Origin: Streptomyces sp. MJM8645
Lineage (GTDB): Bacteria > Actinomycetota > Actinomycetes > Streptomycetales > Streptomycetaceae
DNA: 64,000 bases
Reading direction: 5' to 3'
NCBI RefSeq assembly: GCF_001625365.1
Contig: NZ_LJJF01000001.1
Location: 310,001-374,000, forward strand
The first letter of the stretch is position 1. The number at the start of each line of letters is the position of its first letter. The position numbers and the translations under genes are program-made. Positions 35,472-43,556 of the stretch are shown one piece after another. Under the pieces are notes generated by a model, which saw only the letters and a list, made by a program, of their open reading frames with translations, did not search any database and was not told the origin of the DNA.

Positions 35472-36470
35472 ATGATCGCCTATGTCCCAGCCGCCCTGTT
35501 CTTCCTGTTGTTCGGAATCGGGGTACTACGCGACCGCCGCCAGTTCAGCAATGCCGTCCTGCTCGGCATCGCCGTCTCCCTGCTCGCCCTCGCCCTGCTC
35601 ACCGAGCTGCGCAAGGCGCCCACACTGGTGATGGAACTGGCGGCGGTGGCGATCATCCTGCTGCCGGCCCTCGGCACGGCGGCCCTGGTCTGGTTCCTGA
35701 TCGCCAACGGCCTGACCATGATCCGCAAGGAGGGCAGACGGCCCGCCAACCTGCTGTCCCTCCTCGCCGGTCTGGGCATCCTCGCCGTCATCGCGCTGCT
35801 GCTCGCTGCTCTGGCCACCCGCTCGCCCCGGCTGGGCGTACTGGCGGGCACCGCCGTCCTGGTGGTCGGCTACATCTCCTTCCTGTTCGTCTGCTTCGTC
35901 GGCTACGCATTCCTCTACGGCCGCCACCGGCCGCGCCGGAACGTGGACTTCGTGGTCGTCCTCGGCTCCGGTCTGATCGGCGGCGAGCGCGTCCCGCCGC
36001 TGCTGGCCAGCCGGCTCGACCGGGGCCGGGAGGTGTACGACAAGCAGGCCGCGCGCGGCAACCCGCCGGTGCTGATCACCTCCGGCGGCCAGGGCCCGGA
36101 CGAGAAACTGCCGGAGTCCCACGCGATGGCCGACTACCTGACCGGGCGCGGCTTCCCGGCCGAACACATCGAGCGCGAGGACCGCTCCCGCACCACGGAG
36201 GAGAACCTGCTCTTCAGCAAGGCCATCATGGAGCAGGCCAAGCCCGACTACCGCTGTGTCGTGGTCACCAACAACTTCCACGCCTTCCGGGCGGCGCTCA
36301 CCGCCCGCAGGACCGGCGTCAACGGGCAGGTGTTCGGCTCGCCGACCGCCGCGTACTACTGGCCGAGCGCGACGATCCGCGAGTTCGCCGCCGTGTTCCT
36401 CTCGCACAAGCTGATCAACTTCGGGATCTGCGGCCTCCTCGCGCTCTGTGGGCTGCTCGCGGCCCTCTGA
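35472..36470 (+). CDS. YdcF/SanA-family (DUF218) membrane protein
   Basis: The product has 332 residues. The N-terminal half has four to five transmembrane helices. The C-terminal half is the DUF218 domain: FVVVLGSGLIGGERVPPLLASRLD, ITSGGQG, DRSRTTEENLLFS and VVTNNFHAFRA. Such proteins are implicated in envelope integrity and may bind nucleotides; the reaction is unsettled. No purine-rich ribosome-binding site is present, but TACGAT (35460-35465) lies just upstream of ATG 35472, so a leaderless transcript is plausible. Confidence 0.88.
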   Translation: MIAYVPAALFFLLFGIGVLRDRRQFSNAVLLGIAVSLLALALLTELRKAPTLVMELAAVAIILLPALGTAALVWFLIANGLTMIRKEGRRPANLLSLLAGLGILAVIALLLAALATRSPRLGVLAGTAVLVVGYISFLFVCFVGYAFLYGRHRPRRNVDFVVVLGSGLIGGERVPPLLASRLDRGREVYDKQAARGNPPVLITSGGQGPDEKLPESHAMADYLTGRGFPAEHIEREDRSRTTEENLLFSKAIMEQAKPDYRCVVVTNNFHAFRAALTARRTGVNGQVFGSPTAAYYWPSATIREFAAVFLSHKLINFGICGLLALCGLLAAL

Positions 36471-36483
36471 ACCGCAGCCGACC

Positions 36484-36517
36484 CCGGGCCCCGGCCGCCG
36501 AAGCGACCGGGGCCCGG
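36484..36517. terminator. Bidirectional hairpin between convergent genes
   Basis: Perfect 11-bp arms CCGGGCCCCGG (36484-36494) and CCGGGGCCCGG (36507-36517) with a 12-nt loop, between the YdcF and thioesterase gene ends. Confidence 0.8.
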
Positions 36518-36620
36518 CCGTACCTTCAGCCGAACCTCCGTCAGGTCTCCCTCCGGTCCTCCGAACCTCTGCCCGGGCCTCCGGTCATGCCACCGGTCGG
36601 ACCACCTGTCAGGCCGCCGC

Positions 36621-37205
36621 TCAGGCCGCCGGGCGGGGCGCCAGGATGGCGCAGGTGGTGGTGGCATGCGCGTAGAGCTTGCCGTTCTCCACCCCGACCA
36701 CCCTCGCCTCGGCCGTCGCCATCGTCCGGCCCAGATGCAGCACCAGGCCCTCGCAGCGCAGCAGCCCCGAGTCGGCGAAGAGCGGGCGCAGCATGTGGAC
36801 GTTCAACTGCGTGGTGGTGTAGCCGATCCCGGCGGGCAGCCGGCTCAGCACGGCGCAACCGAGCGCCGAGTCGAGCAGGGTGGCGAGGTAGCCGCCGTGC
36901 ACGGTGTTCATCGGGTTGTAGAGGTGATCGCCGAGTTCGCCCTCGAACACCGCCGTGCCCGGCTTCACCTCGGCCAGATGGAATCCGAGCGTGCTGCAGA
37001 TCGCCGGCTCCTGAATCCGGCCCGCGAGGATCTCGTGCAGGATCTCCTCTCCGCTCAGGCGCGGGAAGGCGGAGATCGGCGGGCCGGCCGTCCAGGTGTG
37101 GGTCCTGGTCCGGGGCACCTGGCCCTCCAGGGCCTGCCGGCCTTCAAGGAGCTCCTGGCCCTCCGGGGACGTCGCGCCGCCGGGGTCTGCCTCATTCGTC
37201 GTCAT
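36621..37205 (-). CDS. PaaI-like hotdog-fold thioesterase
   Basis: The chosen start is ATG 37205 (194 residues), with a weak AGG upstream. The hotdog core has GDHLYNPMNTVHGGYLATLLD (HGG motif of PaaI thioesterases, with Asp further on), then TTTQLNVHMLRP. It should hydrolyse acyl-CoA, typically aryl-CoA. The N-terminal about 60 residues are an extra Glu/Gly-rich extension. It is divergent from the secreted esterase gene across 200 bp. Confidence 0.85.
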   Translation of the reverse strand: MTTNEADPGGATSPEGQELLEGRQALEGQVPRTRTHTWTAGPPISAFPRLSGEEILHEILAGRIQEPAICSTLGFHLAEVKPGTAVFEGELGDHLYNPMNTVHGGYLATLLDSALGCAVLSRLPAGIGYTTTQLNVHMLRPLFADSGLLRCEGLVLHLGRTMATAEARVVGVENGKLYAHATTTCAILAPRPAA

Positions 37206-37405
37206 GGGATCAACCTGCCTTGTTCGCGCACGCCCCTCAAGTGCCTTCCGCGGTACGGCCGGCGCGCGGCCCCGGGCATCGGACCATGGCGGTCCACGCC
37301 ATGGCGGGGCGGTGGACCTCGGGTGGCCGTCACATGGCACCGGGGCACGGGGCGCGCCACGCTGCACGGCATCCGCCCCCACTCCTCCCCCACCCAGGAG
37401 CCCCC

Positions 37406-38848
37406 ATGCCTCTCCGTCCTGCCGCCGCCGCGTTGCTGACGGCCGCCGCACTCGCGATCGGCACCACCGCACCCGCCCCGGCTGCGGCCGACACCGTGAG
37501 CGGGACCTTCCAGCAGGTCACCGGATTCGGCGCCAATCCGGGAAACCTCGCGATGTACTCCTACACCCCCGCCGGACTGCCGAGTGGCGCGCCGCTGGTG
37601 GTCGCGCTGCACGGCTGCCTGCAGACCGCCAACGACTACTACCGCAACTCCGGTTGGACGACCTTCGCCGACCGGTACGGCTTCGCGGTCGTCTTCCCGC
37701 AGACCAGCAGTGCCAACAACAGCCTCTCCTGCTTCAGCTGGTTCGACGCGACCAAGAACGCCCGGGGCGCCGGCGAGGCTGAGTCGGTGATCGAGATGGT
37801 CACCAAGGCCAAGGCCCTGTACGGCTCGGACGGCCGGCGGGTGTTCGTCACCGGGCTGTCGGCCGGCGGCGGGATGGCCTCCGACCTGCTGGCCGACTAC
37901 CCGGACGTGTTCGCCGGCGGGGCGATCGACTCCGGCCTCCCGGCCCAGTGCGCGACCACCCAGGGCGCCGCCTCCGGCTGCCAGAACTCCGACCAGGGGC
38001 TCACCCCGGCCCAGTGGGGCGACAAGGTCCGGGCCGCGTACCCGGGCTACGCCGGGCCCTGGCCCCGGGTGGCGATCTGGCAGGGCAGCGCGGACACCGT
38101 GGTCAGGCCGGTGAACGCGACGGAGCTGCGCGACCAGTGGACCAATGTCCAGGGTGTCGGCCAGAGCCCGACCAGCACCCGGAGCCTGCCGGGCGGCACC
38201 ACCGAGGAGGTCTACGCCGACGCGGGCGGGCGGCCCGCCGTGGCGCTGTTCACCATCGCCGGGATGGGCCACGGGCTGGCCGTCAACCCCGGCTCCGCAG
38301 CCGACCAGTGCGGGGCCACCGGCAGCTACTTCCTCAACACGATCTGTTCCAGCTACTACACCGCGCAGTTCTGGGGCCTGGACGGCGGCACGGGGCCCAC
38401 CAACCCCGGCCTGCCCGCCCCGACCGGGCTGACCGCGACCCCGGCGGGCCAGAGCTCGATCACCCTCGCCTGGCAGGCCGTCAGCGGGGCCGCCTCCTAC
38501 CAGGTCTACCGGGACGGCACAATGGCGGGCAGTGCCACCGGCCCGTCCTTCACCGACACCGGGCTCGCCCCCGGCACGTCGTACGGCTACACCGTGGCGG
38601 CGGTCGACCCGTCGGGCGCGGTGGGCACCCGATCGGCGGCGGTGACGGCGACCACCGGCGGCGGCGCCGCGCAGTGCTTCACCGACAGCAACTACAGCCA
38701 GGTCCGGGCCGGGCGGGCCACCCAGAGCGGCGGCCTGACCTACGCGCTCGGCTCGGGCCAGAGCATGGGCCTCTGGAACACCTTCGTGACGCACACCCTG
38801 AAGCAGACCGGCCCGGGCTACTTCGTGCTCGCCGACGGCCAGTGCTGA
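37406..38848 (+). CDS. Secreted PHB-depolymerase-like esterase with fibronectin III module
   Basis: ATG 37406 follows AGGAG. The product has 480 residues. It has a Sec signal peptide (1-28, ending APAAA), a catalytic domain (about 30-325) with HGCLQT (oxyanion, residue 69 onward), nucleophile GLSAGG (Ser152), QGSADTVV (Asp) and GMGHG (His). Then a linker, one fibronectin type III repeat (about 330-415) and a small C-terminal domain with two cysteines. This is the architecture of extracellular short-chain PHA depolymerases and related feruloyl or acetyl esterases (Esterase_PHB). The substrate is a polymer, probably polyhydroxybutyrate or a plant ester. The FnIII module would act as a spacer. 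Confidence 0.88.
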   Translation: MPLRPAAAALLTAAALAIGTTAPAPAAADTVSGTFQQVTGFGANPGNLAMYSYTPAGLPSGAPLVVALHGCLQTANDYYRNSGWTTFADRYGFAVVFPQTSSANNSLSCFSWFDATKNARGAGEAESVIEMVTKAKALYGSDGRRVFVTGLSAGGGMASDLLADYPDVFAGGAIDSGLPAQCATTQGAASGCQNSDQGLTPAQWGDKVRAAYPGYAGPWPRVAIWQGSADTVVRPVNATELRDQWTNVQGVGQSPTSTRSLPGGTTEEVYADAGGRPAVALFTIAGMGHGLAVNPGSAADQCGATGSYFLNTICSSYYTAQFWGLDGGTGPTNPGLPAPTGLTATPAGQSSITLAWQAVSGAASYQVYRDGTMAGSATGPSFTDTGLAPGTSYGYTVAAVDPSGAVGTRSAAVTATTGGGAAQCFTDSNYSQVRAGRATQSGGLTYALGSGQSMGLWNTFVTHTLKQTGPGYFVLADGQC

Positions 38849-38871
38849 GCGGGCGAAACCCGACCTCCGGC

Positions 38872-39813
38872 TCATCCGTCCCCCTCTCCCGGGCGCAGCC
38901 CCGCCTCTCCTGAGCGCAGCCCGGCGAACAGGTCGGTCTCGGACCCCTCGCCCTCGACCGGCACCAGGCTCCGGGCGAGGTGGTAGTCCTCCGTCGGCCA
39001 GACCTCGCGCTCGATGTCCCGTGGGTGGGCCATGAACGCGACCCCGGGCTCGATCTGGGTGGCGTGCGCCAGCAGTGCCGCGTCCCGTACGGCGAACTGC
39101 TCGGCGCACGCGATCCGGGTGGTGGTGGCGAGGGCGGGCGGGGTGTCCGGCCAGTCCGCGAGCAGTGCGCCCATGCCCGAGGGGACGCCCCGCTCCGTCA
39201 TCGCGTCGTGCAGGGTCTGGAACCAGGCTCTGGAGAGCGCCAGGTGGTAGTAGAGCTTCGCCGCCTGCCAGGGTTCCCCCGTCTCGGGGTGGCGGCCCGG
39301 GTCGGCGGCGGCCTCGAAGGCCTCGACCATGACCTGGTGGGTCATCACGTGGTCGGGGTGCGGATACCCCCCGGTCTCGTCGTAGGTGACCACCACGTGC
39401 GGACGGAACTCCCGGATCAGGGCGACCAGCGGCGCCGCGGCCGCCGCCACGGGCTGGGCGGCGAAGCAGCCCTCCGGCAGCGGTTCGCCCGGGCCCGGCA
39501 TGCCGGAGTCCACGAAGCCGAGGAACTGCTGGCGCACCCCGAGGATGCCCCGGGCGGCCGCCATCTCCTCGCTCCGGATCCGGGCGAGGTCCGCCCGGAC
39601 CTCGGGGCGGTCCATGGCCGGGTTGAGCACCGAGCCGCGCTCACCGCCGGTACAGGTGGCGACCAGGACGTCCACCCCCTCGGCGGCGTACCGCGCGAGG
39701 GTGGCAGCGCCCTTGCTGGACTCGTCGTCGGGGTGGGCGTGGACGCTGAGCAGGCGGAGCCGCCCGGCGTGCTGGGTGAACACGGCGCCTCCGTACGTGG
39801 CCGATGTGGTCAT
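38872..39813 (-). CDS. mca: Mycothiol S-conjugate amidase
   Basis: ATG 39813 follows GGGGAGGG. The product has 313 residues. The zinc site AHPDDESS (26-33) and HPDHVMTHQ are the PIG-L/LmbE metal motifs. The CTGGERG stretch and overall length match Mca rather than MshB. Mca cleaves mycothiol conjugates of electrophiles to a mercapturic acid and GlcN-inositol, a detoxification step specific to actinobacteria. It is divergent from a TetR gene, with a 37-bp dyad between, and is probably regulated by it. Confidence 0.88.
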   Translation of the reverse strand: MTTSATYGGAVFTQHAGRLRLLSVHAHPDDESSKGAATLARYAAEGVDVLVATCTGGERGSVLNPAMDRPEVRADLARIRSEEMAAARGILGVRQQFLGFVDSGMPGPGEPLPEGCFAAQPVAAAAAPLVALIREFRPHVVVTYDETGGYPHPDHVMTHQVMVEAFEAAADPGRHPETGEPWQAAKLYYHLALSRAWFQTLHDAMTERGVPSGMGALLADWPDTPPALATTTRIACAEQFAVRDAALLAHATQIEPGVAFMAHPRDIEREVWPTEDYHLARSLVPVEGEGSETDLFAGLRSGEAGLRPGEGDG

Positions 39814-39873
39814 GCGCCCTCCCCGGGTCGTCCGTCCGGCGGCCGCTCCGACCGCCCGGAAGAAACTTAGGAC

Positions 39874-39910
39874 GGACCCAGCGATTAGGTCAAGCCTAAT
39901 TTCTGGGTCC
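39874..39910. promoter_or_regulatory. 37-bp TetR operator between mca and tetR
   Basis: Symmetric blocks GGACCCAG ... ATTAGG-TCAAG-CCTAAT ... CTGGGTCC: 8-bp outer arms, 6-bp inner arms and only the 2-base spacers mismatched. It lies in the 126-bp divergent gap and is the clear candidate operator for the adjacent TetR. It is AT-rich at the centre. Confidence 0.85.
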
Positions 39911-39939
39911 GACCCATCGAACTGCGCTACGCTGCCCCC

Positions 39940-40698
39940 ATGACGGAACCCACAACGGAAACCGCGACGGAAACCCTGACGGGAACCGGGGCCGCCCCGA
40001 CCCTGCGCGAGCTCAACAAGCGCCGCACCCGCGAGGCGATCTCGCACGCCGCGACCAGGCTCTTCATCGAGCAGGGCTTCGACCGCACCACCATCGCCGA
40101 GGTCGCGACGGCCGCCGGAGTCGCCAAGATGACCGTCACCAACCACTTCCCGCGCAAGGAGGACCTCCTCCTCGACCTGCACGAGGAGATCGTCGGTCGG
40201 CTCGCCCGGGCGGTCGCCGAGCGTGCGCCCGGCGAGTCCGCCCTCGCCGCGCTGCGCCGCGACTGCCTGGCCGGCCTCGACCGGCACGACCCACGGCTCG
40301 GCTTCTCCGGCCCGGCGTTCGCCCGCACCATCGCCGACAGCCCCGCCCTGGTCGCCCGGATCCGCGAGCTGCACGAACAGAGCGAGACCGCCCTGGCCGA
40401 GACCCTGGCCGAGGCCACCCGCCCAACGAAAACCGGCACTCCGCCCGGCACTCCGCCCGGCGCATCGCCCGACGCGCCGGGCGGCACACCGGCCGGCCCG
40501 CCGGTCGACTTCGAGAGCCGGGTGGCCGCCGGGCTGCTCGCCGCCGTCGACCGCACGGTGTTCACCGAAGTGTTCCGCAGGCTGCTGGCCGGCGACGAGG
40601 CCGCCGCCATCACGGCGGCGGTGCGCCCCTCGGCCGTCCGGGCCTTCGACCGACTGGAGGGCGCCCTGGGCACCTTCGCCGTCCGACCGGGCTCCTGA
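39940..40698 (+). CDS. TetR-family regulator, divergent from mca
   Basis: The product has 252 residues from ATG 39940. A Thr/Glu-rich start precedes the HTH (about 25-70): TRLFIEQGFDRTTIAEVATA and AGVAKMTVTNHFPRKE. The C-terminal domain contains a PPGTPPGA-type low-complexity insert (about 165-190). A TACGCT hexamer upstream suggests a leaderless or near-leaderless start. It likely represses mca and itself. The inducer could be an electrophile or a mycothiol adduct, by inference from the target. Confidence 0.88.
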   Translation: MTEPTTETATETLTGTGAAPTLRELNKRRTREAISHAATRLFIEQGFDRTTIAEVATAAGVAKMTVTNHFPRKEDLLLDLHEEIVGRLARAVAERAPGESALAALRRDCLAGLDRHDPRLGFSGPAFARTIADSPALVARIRELHEQSETALAETLAEATRPTKTGTPPGTPPGASPDAPGGTPAGPPVDFESRVAAGLLAAVDRTVFTEVFRRLLAGDEAAAITAAVRPSAVRAFDRLEGALGTFAVRPGS

Positions 40699-40732
40699 CC
40701 TGCGGCGCGAGACGCCCACCCGTGGAGAGCCC

Positions 40733-40771
40733 TTGACGAAAGGTTGACCTGCTCACGGCAGAAGGTTGACG
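40733..40771 (+). repeat. TTGAC direct repeats at 11- and 22-bp steps upstream of the DUF6445-like gene
   Basis: TTGACG (40733), TTGACC (40744) and TTGACG (40766) are spaced 11 and 22 bp apart, and AGGTTGAC is shared by the last two. All would lie on one DNA face. SARP-type activators bind such helically phased repeats, but none is seen here. TATCGT at 40783 may be a -10 for a leaderless start at 40795. Confidence 0.5.
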
Positions 40772-40794
40772 ACCGCCGCCCCTATCGTCGGCCC

Positions 40795-41475
40795 ATGCCC
40801 TCACAGCCCATCAGGCCCACCACCCTGCCGGTCCTGCCCTACCGCAAGCCCACCCGAGGCCGGGACTACTGGGTCCTGGACAACGTCCTCCCCGACCCGG
40901 ACGCCGTCCGCGAGCGCTGTCTGGCCCGCGGCGACTGGACCGAAGGCTACCCGCACCGCCCCGAGACCTGGCCCGGCCTGCGCACCATGCCCGGCCTGGA
41001 GCCCGACGAGCTGGCCCGAGTGGAGGCCCTGGTCCGCAAGGCCACCGGCGCTTCCCGGCTCTGGGTGCAGAGCACCCCGGGCGGCGGCACGCTCAACCAC
41101 AACTGCGTCCAGGTCGTCGGCGCCGGGGAGTCGGAGTCCCGCCCGCACACCGACTCCCGCGCGCTCTGCCGCTACGCCGCCGTGCTCTACCTCAGCCCAG
41201 GCGCGCCGAAGGACGCCGGCACCAGCTTCTACCGCCAGCAGTTCCCCGGCGGACGCCTCGGCGGGAACCTCGTCAACGCGCCGCACAACAATCTGGTCGA
41301 GGCGCTCGGCACCCGCCACGTGCCCGCCGACCACTTCACCGAGGACGTCCGCGTCCCCAACCGCTACAACCAGCTGCTCCTCTACCACGCCAACCTCATG
41401 CACAGCGCGACCTCCTACTACGGCGCCGAGCTGCCGGAACGTCGGATGACGGCCGTCTTCTTCTGGATGGCCTGA
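40795..41475 (+). CDS. DUF6445-like protein, possible 2-oxoglutarate/Fe(II) oxygenase fold
   Basis: The product has 226 residues from ATG 40795. RPHTDS gives an HxD pair (118, 120), and LLYHANLMHSAT supplies a distal His (198 or 203). ERRMTAVFF offers an Arg near 216-217 where 2OG oxygenases bind the co-substrate carboxylate. This pattern matches the cupin-like oxygenase fold of prolyl-4-hydroxylase relatives and the DUF6445 family. The biological substrate is unknown. It is a single gene. Confidence 0.7.
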   Translation: MPSQPIRPTTLPVLPYRKPTRGRDYWVLDNVLPDPDAVRERCLARGDWTEGYPHRPETWPGLRTMPGLEPDELARVEALVRKATGASRLWVQSTPGGGTLNHNCVQVVGAGESESRPHTDSRALCRYAAVLYLSPGAPKDAGTSFYRQQFPGGRLGGNLVNAPHNNLVEALGTRHVPADHFTEDVRVPNRYNQLLLYHANLMHSATSYYGAELPERRMTAVFFWMA

Positions 41476-41645
41476 CGGACCGACAGCACGCCCGACCACC
41501 GAACGCGGCAACCGAACGCGGCCGCCGAACGCGGTCTCCGGAGCTGCCGAGGACTCACCGCCCCCTTGACCCGGCCCCGCCCGCACCCCCGAGAGTGTCA
41601 GGGGCGGGCCGCGCCACGGCGGCCGCAGCGGAGAGGGGACCACCC

Positions 41646-42269
41646 GTGAACGCACCCTGTCTCATCCTCGACATCGGCGGCGTCCTGGAATACACGCCGA
41701 GGACGGGCTGGCCGGAGCGCTGGGAGCGCCTGTTGGAGCTGCCGCCGCACGCGATCGACGAGCGGCTGCGGGACGTCTGGCAGGCCGGCGCGATCGGCGG
41801 CATCACCGAGCCGGAGGTGCGCGAGCAGGTGGCCGCCCGGTTGCACCTCGGTCCGGCCCAGGTCGCGGCCTTCATGGCCGACCTCTGGGAGGAGTACCTG
41901 GGCACGCCGAACGAGGAGCTCATCGCCCACGTGCGCGGACTGCGCGGGCGGGCCCGGCTCGGCATCCTCAGCAACAGTTTCGTCGGCGCCCGCGAACGCG
42001 AGGTCCCGCTCTACCGGTTCGACGAGCTGGTGGAACACATCGTCTACTCGCACGAGATCGGGACCGGCAAGCCCGACCCGCGCGCCTACGAGATCACCTG
42101 CGCCGAGTTGGGCGTCAGCCCGGTCGACTGCCTCTTCATCGACGACCACGCGCCCAACGTCGAGGCCGCCCGGGCGGTGGGCATGCAGGCCCATCTGTTC
42201 GAGGACAACGCCCCCGCCATCGCCCGCATCGCCCGTCACCTCGGCGACGGCGACGGCGACGTCCGTTGA
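41646..42269 (+). CDS. HAD-superfamily phosphatase/hydrolase
   Basis: GTG 41646 has GAGAGGGGA upstream. The product has 207 residues. Motif I is LDIGGVLEY (nucleophile Asp; the usual second Asp is replaced by Gly, as in YihX-type members). Motif II is LSNS, motif III is GTGKPDPRAYE (Lys), and motif IV is FIDDHAPNVE. The alpha-helical cap between motifs I and II is subclass IA. It probably dephosphorylates a sugar phosphate. The GDGDGD tail is a simple repeat. Confidence 0.85.
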   Translation: MNAPCLILDIGGVLEYTPRTGWPERWERLLELPPHAIDERLRDVWQAGAIGGITEPEVREQVAARLHLGPAQVAAFMADLWEEYLGTPNEELIAHVRGLRGRARLGILSNSFVGAREREVPLYRFDELVEHIVYSHEIGTGKPDPRAYEITCAELGVSPVDCLFIDDHAPNVEAARAVGMQAHLFEDNAPAIARIARHLGDGDGDVR

Positions 42270-42426
42270 CGGGCTGAACGGGCTGAGCACTCACTCCGTA
42301 CGTGGGGGCAGGACGGACACCCCTGACGGCCCGGCGCCCGCCACGGTGACACCCCGACCGAGGCCCCGGAGACCACGCGCGGCCCCGCACCGATTGGCGA
42401 CCGCCGCGTCCGGGGACGCTGGCCGC

Positions 42427-43332
42427 ATGCACCAGGACGCTGTACCTCCGACCGAGACGATCCGCCCCGATTGGGCCGGGATCGACCAGCTGCCGACCAC
42501 CGACCTGCTCCGCCTGATGAACGCCGAGGACCGCACCGTCCCCGCCGCGGTGGCCGGGGAGTTGGTCCGGATCGCCGCCGCGGTGGACGCCACGGCGGCA
42601 CGGATGGCGGCCGGTGGGCGGCTGGTCTACGCCGGGGCGGGGTCCGCCGGGCGGCTCGGGGTGCTGGACGCCGCCGAGTGCCCGCCGACCTTCGGCACCG
42701 ATCCGGGCCTGGTGGTGGGCCTGATCGCGGGGGGCGGGACCGCCGTGGCCGAGGCCATCGAGGGCGCCGAGGACCGCCCGGAGCTGGCGGCGGCCGACCT
42801 GGCCGCGCTCCGGCTCACCCCGGCCGACACCGTGGTGGGCGTCTCCGCCTCCGGCCGCACGCCGTACGCGGTGGCGGCCGTCCGGACCGCACGGGCGGCC
42901 GGGGCGCTGACGGTCGGACTGGCCTGCAACCAGGGCTCGGCGCTGGTGGCGGCGGCCGAGCTGGGGATCGAGGTGGAGGTCGGCCCGGAGGTGCTGGCAG
43001 GGTCAACCAGGCTGAAGGCGGGCACGGCGCAGAAGCTGGTGCTCAACATGCTGTCGACGGCCGTCATGGTCCGGCTCGGCCGGACGTACGGCAATCTGAT
43101 GGTCGACGTCCGGGCCACCAACGCCAAGCTCCGCGCACGGGCCCACCGGATCGTCACGGAGGCCACCGGCGCCGACGAGGCGGCGGTCCGCCGCGTGCTC
43201 GCCGCCACCGGGGGCCGGGCCAAGGACGCGATCCTGGTCCTGCTCGCGGACGTGGACGCGCCGACCGCCGCCCGGCAGCTCGCCGCCTCCGGCGGGCGGC
43301 TGCGCGAGGCACTGCGCGCCCACCGCCGCTAG
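42427..43332 (+). CDS. murQ: N-acetylmuramic acid 6-phosphate etherase
   Basis: The product has 301 residues, matching MurQ (about 300). The SIS domain has GRLVYAGAGSAGRLGVLDAAECPPTFG and the GLIAGGG loop, followed by VGVSASGRTPY and a C-terminal UBA-like helical part. It cleaves the lactyl ether of MurNAc-6-P in cell-wall recycling. The start ATG 42427 has GGGGA about 10 nt upstream. The stop codon TAG lies inside CTAG, at the first bases of a MITE-like element, so the original 3' end may have been altered. Confidence 0.92.
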   Translation: MHQDAVPPTETIRPDWAGIDQLPTTDLLRLMNAEDRTVPAAVAGELVRIAAAVDATAARMAAGGRLVYAGAGSAGRLGVLDAAECPPTFGTDPGLVVGLIAGGGTAVAEAIEGAEDRPELAAADLAALRLTPADTVVGVSASGRTPYAVAAVRTARAAGALTVGLACNQGSALVAAAELGIEVEVGPEVLAGSTRLKAGTAQKLVLNMLSTAVMVRLGRTYGNLMVDVRATNAKLRARAHRIVTEATGADEAAVRRVLAATGGRAKDAILVLLADVDAPTAARQLAASGGRLREALRAHRR

Positions 43333-43556
43333 GGGCTCTCTTTCGGATCACGCCGGGCGCGCGACGCGCCCCCAGCCTGGCGGCCGGGAGGTACCCCAAG
43401 GCATCCCGCCTGGACGCACGCCCGAATCGCCCAAGTACGTCCAGTACGAGGACGACTCGGGCGCACGCCCAGCCGGGCGCGTCATGGGGGCACCTCCCGG
43501 CCGAAGGCTGGGGGAGCCGCGGGCTGATCCGCCAAGATCGACCGGACAGGACCTAG
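43329..43556 (+). mobile_element. MITE-like element with one terminal repeat, abutting the IS
   Basis: It starts CTAG (43329) followed by GGGCTCTCTTTCGGATCACG, the same terminus that bounds the 195-bp element at 46505-46699. The interior has a large imperfect dyad: CCCCCAGCC...GGGAGGTACCCC near 43369-43397 and GGGGGCACCTCCC...GGCTGGGGG near 43486-43514. The expected right terminus is missing; the sequence meets CTAG at 43553 and then the IS. No coding capacity. Confidence 0.7.
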
